6,124 nt of DNA, taken from Trueperaceae bacterium (GTDB lineage: Bacteria > Deinococcota > Deinococci > Deinococcales > Trueperaceae). The notes under the pieces are model-generated. The model worked only from the letters and a program-made list of their open reading frames with translations, did not search any database and had not been told where the DNA came from. Positions 1 to 5,160 of the stretch are shown piece after piece. The number at the start of each line of letters is the position of its first letter. Within the stretch, counting starts at the first letter, position 1. Both the position numbers and the translations under genes were made by a program. The DNA lies in assembly GCA_024636105.1 (NCBI GenBank), contig JAGXHO010000280.1, positions 1-6,124 of the forward strand. Direction: 5' to 3'.

Positions 1-161
1 CCGCCGTGCACGTGCACGTCGACGAACCCGGGCGCCCACCAGCCGTCGTCGTCGAGCGCTTCCGGCTCGAACCCGGCGACCCGGCCGCCTCGGACGGCGA
101 CCCGGCCGGTGGCGACGCCCTCGGGGAGCAACCAGCGACCGCGGAACCCTTCGCCGTCCAT
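1..161 (-). CDS. nagA: N-acetylglucosamine-6-phosphate deacetylase-like amidohydrolase, N-terminal fragment (runs off left edge)
   Basis: Only the first 53 codons are visible. The fragment reads MDGEGFRGRWLLPEG, then a short beta-rich segment, and ends in APGFVDVHVHGG. A PGFxDxHxHG motif after a roughly 40-residue N-terminal beta segment is the hallmark of metal-dependent amidohydrolases, and the HxHGG form is typical of NagA, which deacetylates GlcNAc-6-phosphate in amino-sugar and cell-wall recycling. The two histidines are the usual metal ligands. The ATG at 161 lies 8 bases after the minC stop, with a weak AGGG Shine-Dalgarno 6 bases upstream. An in-frame GTG at 182, inside minC, would add seven residues and cannot be excluded. 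Close spacing suggests it is the fourth gene of the mreD-mrdA-minC operon. Other amidohydrolases share this N-terminus, so the family is firm but the exact substrate is not. Confidence 0.72.
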   Translation of the reverse strand, partial: MDGEGFRGRWLLPEGVATGRVAVRGGRVAGFEPEALDDDGWWAPGFVDVHVHG

Positions 162-169
162 GCGGAGCC

Positions 170-739
170 CTACGCCGACCACGGGCGGACGACGATCTGC
201 CCCGCTTGCAGGAGCGCCACCTCGGGCGTCTTGCGGCCGTCGTCGCCGTCGGCGCGCGGGTCGCCCTGCGCGAGCGCCCCGGCGATCCGCAGCTGCGGCG
301 CCAGGATCCGCTCGGCGTAGATCACGGCCTTCTCGTTGCCCGCTGCGCCCGCGTGCGCGATGCCGCGCAGCATCCCGGTGACGATCACGTCGCCCTCGGC
401 GATGAGCTCGGCGCCGGCGTTCACGTCCCCGAGCACGACGAGCGATCCGCTCGCCTCGACCCGACCGCCGGAGCGCACCGTGCGCGCGACGATCACGGTC
501 TCGGAGCGCGCCTGCATCACCGCGGTAGGCGGGCGCACGTCGGTGACCTGACCGCCGGCCGCGGCGACGCGCTCCGCTACCGCGGTCAGCAGCTCCAGCG
601 GCACCTTCTCGGCCACCTCGAGCACGACCTTGCCCTTGATCAGCTCGGCGTGCGGCGCCAGCGTCGCTTCGAGTTCACTCACCGCCACCGACGCGTCGAG
701 CGTCAGCAGCACCCCGCCGCGCGTGCCGCGCAGCCTCAC
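170..739 (-). CDS. minC: Septum site-determining protein MinC
   Basis: A 189-residue protein. MinC, recruited by MinD to the membrane, blocks FtsZ polymerisation away from mid-cell. The N-terminal domain (about 1-75) is the alpha/beta FtsZ-inhibitory half, including LIKGKVVLEVAEK near 34-45. The C-terminal domain (about 80-155) is the right-handed beta-helix that binds MinD and self-associates. It carries RSGGRVEA at 89-96 (the family's RSGQ region), then GDVNAGAELIAEGDVIVTG at 104-122, and LRGIAHAGAAGNEKAVI at 124-140, which are the strongest family signatures. About 30 further residues rich in D, G and R precede a last beta strand ending VVRPWSA. The start is the GTG at 737-739, whose GTGA overlaps the mrdA TGA, with a GGAG six bases upstream. 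The same frame is open further upstream, but there it is only a shadow of mrdA. The downstream neighbour is a NagA-like gene rather than minD. Confidence 0.95.
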   Translation of the reverse strand: MRLRGTRGGVLLTLDASVAVSELEATLAPHAELIKGKVVLEVAEKVPLELLTAVAERVAAAGGQVTDVRPPTAVMQARSETVIVARTVRSGGRVEASGSLVVLGDVNAGAELIAEGDVIVTGMLRGIAHAGAAGNEKAVIYAERILAPQLRIAGALAQGDPRADGDDGRKTPEVALLQAGQIVVRPWSA

Positions 740-2670
740 GGCGTGCTCCGGGGCGCGGCCGAGGCGTTCACGGTCGCGTCCTCGACGCCCCAGTAGGCCG
801 CGAAGAAGTCGCGCGCCAACGGGACCGCCACGCGCGAGCTCGAGCCACCGTGCTCGATGAACACCACGATCGCCACCTCCGGGTCCTGGATCGGGCCGTA
901 GCCCATGAACCAGGCGTGCGTGTAGTCGCCGCCGCGCGACGTCTGGCCGGTGCCGGTCTTGCCGGCCACGGCGACCGGGAAGGCGCCGGGGCCGAGCACC
1001 GTGCGCGACGGGTAATCCGTGAACATCATCCGCATGCCCTCCTGGAGGACGCCCCAATGGCGCCCCTCGACCTGGCGCGTCGTCGCGACGAACGGCTCGT
1101 CGCCGATCGAGCGCACGAGGTGTGGCTGGACCTGGAGTCCGTCCATGGCCACCGTCTGGATCAGCTGCGCGATCTGCACCGGGGTGGCGAGCACGTCGCC
1201 CTGGCCGATGATCGTGTTCATGGTGAAGCCGGGCAACCAACCGTGCTCGTAGGTGACGCGCGCCCACTCGAGGTCAGGGATGCGGCCCGCCCGCTCCTCC
1301 TGCACGCCGACGCCCACCACCGCGCCGAAGCCGAGGTCGCGGGCGGTGGCCACCTCGTCGGCGATGAACGGACCCCAGCCGCGGGTGGCGTCCGGGGTCG
1401 AGACCGCGGCGTTCCAGAAGTAGGTGTTGCAGCTGTCGGCCAACGCGTTTCGGACGTCGTACGAGCCCTTGTCGAAGGTCGCCCAGTTCTGGAAGGTGAC
1501 GCCGCCGAGCCGGAAGCGCGCCGAGCACGAGAAGCGCTGGTTGGGCGTCACCCACCCGCCGTCGAGCAGCGCCATGGCGGTGACGACCTTGAACGTCGAC
1601 GCCGGCACGTAGGCCTCGACCGCGCGGTTCTGCAGCGGCTTGTGGAGCGCGTCGGTCAGGTAGGCGCCCACCGCGGTCGGGTCGATCGGGCGCTTCGCGA
1701 ACACGTTCTGATCGAAGGTGGGCGAAGAGGCCATCGCCAGGACCTCACCCGTGCGCGGATCGAGCGCGATCACGGCGCCTTGCACGAGCTCCTCGAGCGG
1801 CAGGCCGACGCGCGCGCGGTCGCCGTTGACGTACTCGAGCGCACCGGCGAGCACGTCCTCGGCCATCCGCTGGACCAGCGGATCGAGCGTGAGGACGACG
1901 TCGGAGCCAGGCATCGCGGACCTGGTGACGCTGCTCATCAGCGGGGCGCCGCGGTGGTCGACGTTGACCTCCCGCGCCCCGGACGCTCCGTACAGGGCCG
2001 CTTCCCACGTCGCCTCGATGCCCATGACGCCGGCGAGGTCGTCGACGCCGTAGCCGGGGTTGCGCACCGGGTCGGCCTGCGACGTGTAGCCCACCACCTG
2101 CGCGGCGAGGTTCGTGGGGTACGTGCGTTCGATCCGCTCGCGCAGGTAGAGGCTCGGCTGCCCCGCGATCCGCTCCTCCACGGCGGGCACCAGATGGTCG
2201 GGGATGTTCCACGCGACCACGGCGCCGTTGAGCGCCTCCTCGGGACGGCTCCGATCGGGCGGCCGCAGCACCGGGTCGACGCCGAGGAACGCCGCGAGCC
2301 GCATCCAACCCTCGACCTCGCCGCCCCAGTACATGAGGTCGTAGGCGACGCGGTTGTCGGCGAGCACGGTGCCGTCGCGCGCGAGGATGCGCCCGCGCAG
2401 CGGCGCGATGCGCCGCTCCTGGGTGAAGTTCCGCTCGCTGATCGCGAGGTACTCCGCGCCTTTCGCCAGCTGCAGGTACATCAGGCGGCCCGTGAACACG
2501 ACGAGCAGGGTGAGCATGAGCGCGAGGACCAACCGCAACCGCGCGGCCATCTCCGCAGGCGCTTCCGCTTCGGGCTTGCGCTCGCCAGGGACGACCTCGG
2601 ACGCGGGGCGCCGGAGCGAGAGCTCGCGCTTGCGGCCGCGCGCCGACGACCCCGCGGGCCGGCGCGTCAC
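736..2670 (-). CDS. mrdA: Penicillin-binding protein 2, peptidoglycan D,D-transpeptidase of the elongasome
   Basis: A 644-residue class B PBP that cross-links peptidoglycan during side-wall growth, working with RodA. Residues 1-42 form a basic, disordered cytoplasmic tail. A single membrane anchor spans about 43-63. The PBP dimerisation ('pedestal') domain starts with NFTQERRIAPLRGRILARDG (81-100) and includes YGVDDLAGVMGIEATWEAAL near 207-226. The transpeptidase domain covers about 290-630 with all three active-site motifs: S358-T-F-K361 (serine nucleophile and general base), S413-C-N415, and K571-T-G573 followed by TGQ. Length is normal for PBP2 (about 600-650). The start is the GTG at 2668-2670, chosen because a perfect AAGGAG lies 5 bases upstream inside mreD and because its GTGA overlaps the mreD stop. 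The internal ATG just before the membrane segment (codon 41) would lose the basic tail and has no such site. The MreD neighbour supports PBP2 rather than the septal FtsI. Confidence 0.96.
   Translation of the reverse strand: MTRRPAGSSARGRKRELSLRRPASEVVPGERKPEAEAPAEMAARLRLVLALMLTLLVVFTGRLMYLQLAKGAEYLAISERNFTQERRIAPLRGRILARDGTVLADNRVAYDLMYWGGEVEGWMRLAAFLGVDPVLRPPDRSRPEEALNGAVVAWNIPDHLVPAVEERIAGQPSLYLRERIERTYPTNLAAQVVGYTSQADPVRNPGYGVDDLAGVMGIEATWEAALYGASGAREVNVDHRGAPLMSSVTRSAMPGSDVVLTLDPLVQRMAEDVLAGALEYVNGDRARVGLPLEELVQGAVIALDPRTGEVLAMASSPTFDQNVFAKRPIDPTAVGAYLTDALHKPLQNRAVEAYVPASTFKVVTAMALLDGGWVTPNQRFSCSARFRLGGVTFQNWATFDKGSYDVRNALADSCNTYFWNAAVSTPDATRGWGPFIADEVATARDLGFGAVVGVGVQEERAGRIPDLEWARVTYEHGWLPGFTMNTIIGQGDVLATPVQIAQLIQTVAMDGLQVQPHLVRSIGDEPFVATTRQVEGRHWGVLQEGMRMMFTDYPSRTVLGPGAFPVAVAGKTGTGQTSRGGDYTHAWFMGYGPIQDPEVAIVVFIEHGGSSSRVAVPLARDFFAAYWGVEDATVNASAAPRSTP
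746..749 (-). promoter_or_regulatory. Ribosome binding site for minC
   Basis: GGAG (within CGGAG) on the minus strand, inside the last codons of mrdA, 6 bases before the minC GTG at 739. It supports the GTG as the start and translational coupling through the GTGA overlap with the mrdA stop. Confidence 0.6.
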
Positions 2671-3158
2671 AGCAGCTCCTTGCGCAACACCTTGGTGCGC
2701 GCCAGCAGGGCGAAGCCCCACGGGAGCAGCAGCACGGCGGCCACGACGGTGAAGGCGGCGTCGAGGGCGGCGACCGCACCCACCGAGATCCACGTGACCG
2801 AACCCTCCGCCAGCCACGCCAGCAGCAGGGCGACGACCGCCCACTTGCCCGCCGCAGCGGCGAGCACCGCGAGCGAGCGCTCCAGGAAGCCCTCCTGCGA
2901 CAGCTGCAGGCGCACGGTGCTGGCCACCAGCGCCGCACCGGCGAGGCCGAGCGCATGCACGCCCAGGGCGCCGTGGCCCACCAGGTCCTGCACCAGCCCG
3001 GCGCCGTAGCCGAGCAGCACGAGCTGCCACGCGGGCAGCCGGTAGAGGAGCGTGAGCACGCCGATCAGGAACAGGTCGGGTGGCGGCAACGGCGCCATCA
3101 GCGCGCCCAGGAAGCCCTGGGCGACGACGAGGACGAGGTAGAAGAGGGCCAGCCGCAC
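2667..3158 (-). CDS. mreD: Rod shape-determining protein MreD
   Basis: A 163-residue, very hydrophobic protein with about five predicted membrane helices (near 3-22, 27-56, 63-82, 96-118 and 126-152). MreD is an integral inner-membrane part of the elongasome. The signature is PPDLFLIGVLTLLYRLPAWQ (26-45) followed by GYGAGLVQDLVGHGALGVHAL (50-70), matching the family pattern of a conserved Pro-Asp in the second helix and G-x-x-x-D-x-x-x-x-x-x-G-x-H/N-A in the next. The length fits (usual range about 150-180). The start is the GTG at 3156-3158; there is no strong Shine-Dalgarno, but a TAGACT box lies five bases upstream, suggesting a leaderless transcript. It is the first gene of the operon and overlaps mrdA by four bases. 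mreC, which usually precedes mreD, is absent here. MreD sequences diverge strongly, so part of the call rests on the mrdA context. Confidence 0.88.
   Translation of the reverse strand: MRLALFYLVLVVAQGFLGALMAPLPPPDLFLIGVLTLLYRLPAWQLVLLGYGAGLVQDLVGHGALGVHALGLAGAALVASTVRLQLSQEGFLERSLAVLAAAAGKWAVVALLLAWLAEGSVTWISVGAVAALDAAFTVVAAVLLLPWGFALLARTKVLRKELL
2676..2681 (-). promoter_or_regulatory. Strong Shine-Dalgarno for mrdA
   Basis: A perfect AAGGAG on the minus strand inside the last codons of mreD (the KEL codons), 5 bases before the mrdA GTG at 2670. It decides the mrdA start in favour of the overlapping GTG and implies translational coupling to mreD. Confidence 0.8.
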
Positions 3159-3163
3159 GCGTC

Positions 3164-3169
3164 AGTCTA
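3164..3169 (-). promoter_or_regulatory. Putative -10 box of a leaderless promoter for mreD
   Basis: TAGACT on the minus strand fits the TANNNT -10 consensus and ends 5 bases before the mreD GTG, so transcription would begin at about the start codon. No recognisable -35 hexamer lies at the expected distance (about 3187-3192). Leaderless promoters of this layout are common in Deinococcus. In a GC-rich region a TANNNT match is uncommon but not rare, so this is a prediction. Confidence 0.5.
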
Positions 3170-3216
3170 TCCCCGCGCGCCGCGCCGGCCCGCTGCGCGC
3201 CGTCGAAGCGTTCGGG

Positions 3217-3222
3217 TAGCGT
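3217..3222 (+). promoter_or_regulatory. Putative -10 box of a leaderless promoter for the isoaspartyl peptidase gene
   Basis: TAGCGT fits TANNNT and is followed by six bases (GGCGGC) and then the ATG at 3229, the spacing expected if the transcript starts at the ATG. There is no good Shine-Dalgarno before this ATG and no clear -35 near 3194-3199. It mirrors the minus-strand box at 3164-3169, giving a back-to-back arrangement. Confidence 0.5.
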
Positions 3223-3228
3223 GGCGGC

Positions 3229-4176
3229 ATGCCGAAGCTCCTGATCCAAGGTGGCGCGGGCACGATCGACGAGTCCCGCCACCCCGCGTACCGCGCTGGC
3301 CTTAGCAAAGCCCTCGCCGCCGGGTGGACGGCCTTCGACGATGGCGCCGACGCCGTCGAGGCGGTGCTGCGCGCGGTCGCGGCGATGGAGGCGAACGCCG
3401 AGGCCTTCAACGCCGGCGTCGGCGGCAGCCCCAACCGCGACGGCGACGTCGAGCTCGACGCTTGCGTGGTGCGCGGCGAGGACGGCAGCGCCGGCGCGGT
3501 GGCCGCGGTGCGGACCGCGCGCAGCGCGGTGCGGCTCGCCGACCGCGTGCGTCGCGAGACCCCCCACGTCCTGATCGTCGGCGCGGGCGCCGACGCCCTC
3601 GTAGACGACCCGCTCGACCCCGCCGACCTCCTCACCCCGTACACCCGCGATCTGTGGGCACGGTGGCGCACGGGGCGGGACCCGACCGACGCGGCCCCGC
3701 GCGGCGCCGCCCCCAAGCCGACCGGCTCGGCCACGGTTGGCGCGGTGGCGCTCGACGCCGCCGGCGAACTCGCGGCCGCCACGAGCACCGGCGGCGTGCT
3801 CGGCAAGTGGCCGGGGCGGGTCGGCGACGCACCGATCGTGGGCGCGGGGACGTACGCCGACAAGGCGGTGGCGGTCAGCGCTACCGGCAAGGGGGAGGCG
3901 TTCCTGCGCGCGGTGACCGCGAAGGCGCTGGCCGACCGCCTCGAGCGCGGCGACGACCTTACGGCCGCGCTCGCGCGCGCCCTCGCCGACGTGCGCCGCA
4001 TGGACGGCAGCGGCGGCCTGATCGTCGCCACCGCGGACGGACGGCTCGCCTACGCCTTCGACACCACCCACCTGGCGATGGGGTGGACCGACGGCGCGCG
4101 GACGGTCGCGGACGTGCTCGAGGGCGCGGCGGGGACGACGGTGGCCGTGGTCGACGCCATGCGCCCGGTCGGGTGA
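3229..4176 (+). CDS. iaaA: Isoaspartyl peptidase / L-asparaginase, Ntn-hydrolase family (type 2)
   Basis: A 315-residue plant-type asparaginase homologue, made as a precursor that cuts itself into alpha and beta chains. Such enzymes hydrolyse beta-aspartyl dipeptides and asparagine, recycling isomerised proteins. The N-terminus LLIQGGAGT (4-12) is the classic family start. NAGVGGSPNRDGDVELDA (61-78) corresponds to the conserved NAGxGSxLNxDGxVExDA loop. The beta chain should begin at Thr169 in ATVGAVALD (the nucleophile). Substrate-site motifs follow: TSTGG (185-189), RVGDAPIVGAGTYAD (197-211) and SATGKGE (217-223). No signal peptide is visible, so it should be cytoplasmic. Unusual points are Ala168 in place of the common Gly before the nucleophile, and SATGKGE where relatives have STTGHGE. 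The start is the ATG at 3229, next to a TANNNT box. It overlaps the downstream GNAT gene by four bases. Glycosylasparaginase activity is an alternative within the same family. Confidence 0.92.
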   Translation: MPKLLIQGGAGTIDESRHPAYRAGLSKALAAGWTAFDDGADAVEAVLRAVAAMEANAEAFNAGVGGSPNRDGDVELDACVVRGEDGSAGAVAAVRTARSAVRLADRVRRETPHVLIVGAGADALVDDPLDPADLLTPYTRDLWARWRTGRDPTDAAPRGAAPKPTGSATVGAVALDAAGELAAATSTGGVLGKWPGRVGDAPIVGAGTYADKAVAVSATGKGEAFLRAVTAKALADRLERGDDLTAALARALADVRRMDGSGGLIVATADGRLAYAFDTTHLAMGWTDGARTVADVLEGAAGTTVAVVDAMRPVG

Positions 4177-4979
4177 GCGACGCGCGCCACCGCACGTGGG
4201 TGGCGGAAGGATCGGCGGAGCGCACCGCCTTCGCCGCGGCGGCGACCGCGTTCTTGATGCACGACGAGGCGCGCCACAACCTGCAATTGGCGGTGCTCGC
4301 GGACGTGGTCCGGGGCCGCTACCGGGCCGCGCACCTCGTGGCCCTGCGCGACGCGGCCAGCCGCGAGCAGTTGCTCGGGTGGTACCTCGCGCACGACCCC
4401 GACCTCGATCGGATGGTGGGGCCGCTGCCCGAAGTCGCCGAGGCTTCGGACTGGTGGGCGCGGCACCGCGGCGTCGCGGCGCAGCGCCGCTTCCACCAAG
4501 GGGTGTACGCGCTTCACGCGGTCGTCGCCGCGCCGCGGGCCGCGGGCGCGATGCGCCTCGCGACCGAGGCCGACCGAGCGCTGGCGGGCGCCTGGTTCGA
4601 CGCCTTCTTCGTCGAGGCGCTCCACCGCGCCGACGACACCGGCGACGCCCGGTTCACGAGCTTCGTCACGGACCCCGTGCGGCGCCTGTACGTGTGGACG
4701 ACGCCCGACGGCGACGTGGTCTCGATGACCGGACGCAGCGGGCGCACCCCCACCGGGGTCCGGATCGGCCCGGTCTACACCCCGCCCGAGCACCGCGGTC
4801 GCGGGTACGGCGAGGCGCTGGTGGCGGCCGCCTCGCAGCGCGAGCTCGACGAGGGCGCGCGCGCCTGCTACCTCTACACCGACCTCGAGTACGGGGCCTC
4901 GAACCGGCTCTACCTGCGCATCGGGTACGCCCAGGTGGGCGAGGCGGCCGAGATCGGGTTCAGGGCGCCTCCGGACTGA
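4173..4979 (+). CDS. GNAT family N-acetyltransferase
   Basis: A 268-residue protein that probably transfers an acetyl group from acetyl-CoA to an unknown amine. The C-terminal GNAT domain (about 160-268) is clear: VRIGPVYTPPEHRGRGYGEALVAAAS (196-221) holds the acetyl-CoA pyrophosphate-binding loop RGRGYG (208-213), followed by CYLYTD (232-237) and NRLYLRIGY (244-252), the usual last strand-helix unit. The N-terminal 150 residues, including FLMHDEARHNLQLAVLADVV (27-46), resemble the helical front half of longer two-part predicted acetyltransferases (COG3393-like), so the length is normal for that group. The start is the GTG at 4173, whose GTGA overlaps the peptidase stop; the upstream Shine-Dalgarno is weak, so coupled re-initiation is likely. 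The same frame is open back to 3324, but that part is a shadow of the peptidase. The substrate cannot be read from sequence; co-transcription does not by itself imply a shared pathway. Confidence 0.9.
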   Translation: MSDARHRTWVAEGSAERTAFAAAATAFLMHDEARHNLQLAVLADVVRGRYRAAHLVALRDAASREQLLGWYLAHDPDLDRMVGPLPEVAEASDWWARHRGVAAQRRFHQGVYALHAVVAAPRAAGAMRLATEADRALAGAWFDAFFVEALHRADDTGDARFTSFVTDPVRRLYVWTTPDGDVVSMTGRSGRTPTGVRIGPVYTPPEHRGRGYGEALVAAASQRELDEGARACYLYTDLEYGASNRLYLRIGYAQVGEAAEIGFRAPPD

Positions 4980-5038
4980 CTTCGCCGCGTGGCCGTTCGC
5001 GCGTCGGCGGGAGAGCGTCGTTCGCGGGCGTTGAGTCG

Positions 5039-5079
5039 AACCTTGCAAATTTAAAGCTGCACTTTAAGATTGCAAGGTT
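5039..5079. repeat. AT-rich 41-base inverted repeat in the convergent intergenic region
   Basis: Outer arms AACCTTGCAA (5039-5048) and TTGCAAGGTT (5070-5079) are perfect 10-base complements. After one A/A mismatch, 5050-5056 pairs with 5062-5068 (six Watson-Crick pairs and one G-T), leaving a five-base loop CTGCA. Each outer arm contains the self-complementary hexamer TTGCAA. The element has 14 G/C of 41 (34 %) in a region that is otherwise about 70 % GC. It lies 60 bases after the GNAT stop and 82 bases before the stop of the convergent U32 gene. It could be a bidirectional terminator, but neither strand has a T-tract after it. A regulator operator, a nucleoid-protein site or a remnant of a small mobile repeat are other readings. 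Confidence 0.8.
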
Positions 5080-5137
5080 GCCGTAGCTCCGTCCAAGTGC
5101 TCCATGGAACCGCCACGCTCGTGCACCGATCGTGGCC

Positions 5138-5156
5138 CATCGGCGCGACGCCGGTG
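5138..5156 (-). terminator. GC-rich hairpin just after the U32 gene, possible terminator
   Basis: Positions 5138-5145 pair with 5149-5156 (eight pairs, one of them G-T) around the loop CGA. It starts 4 bases past the U32 stop in the minus-strand direction. There is no U-tract downstream, so it may only stabilise the 3' end, or act as a weak or factor-assisted terminator. A second, weaker stem (GCCACG 5112-5117 with CGTGGC 5131-5136) lies next to it. Short GC stems arise easily at this base composition. Confidence 0.3.
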
Positions 5157-5160
5157 CGTC

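Noticed and set aside
6..17. Perfect 12-base palindrome GTGCACGTGCAC
   Set aside because: It encodes the HVH metal-binding motif of the amidohydrolase. The symmetry follows from the alternating His/Val codons, so no operator is needed to explain it.
850..3009. Long plus-strand open frame (719 codons) opposite mrdA and mreD
   Set aside because: Its translation is R/H/D/V-rich low-complexity with no family motif and lies antisense to a protein with all PBP2 motifs. It is a codon-bias shadow.
3175..3200. GCGCGC repeats flanking the middle of the divergent region
   Set aside because: Runs of alternating G and C are expected at this base composition; the arms are short and not part of a longer dyad.
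2671..4071. Minus-strand open frame continuing upstream of mrdA to 4071
   Set aside because: It runs through mreD in another frame and antisense to the peptidase gene, is low-complexity and rich in R/A/G, and the mrdA GTG has a perfect Shine-Dalgarno. It is a high-GC artefact.
3324..4172. Upstream extension of the GNAT frame inside the peptidase gene
   Set aside because: The translation is almost only R/G/A and matches no fold. The real start is the GTG at 4173 overlapping the peptidase stop.
4050..5048. Minus-strand open frame (332 codons) opposite the GNAT gene
   Set aside because: It is antisense to a clear GNAT protein, with R/V/H-rich low-complexity translation and no recognisable motifs.
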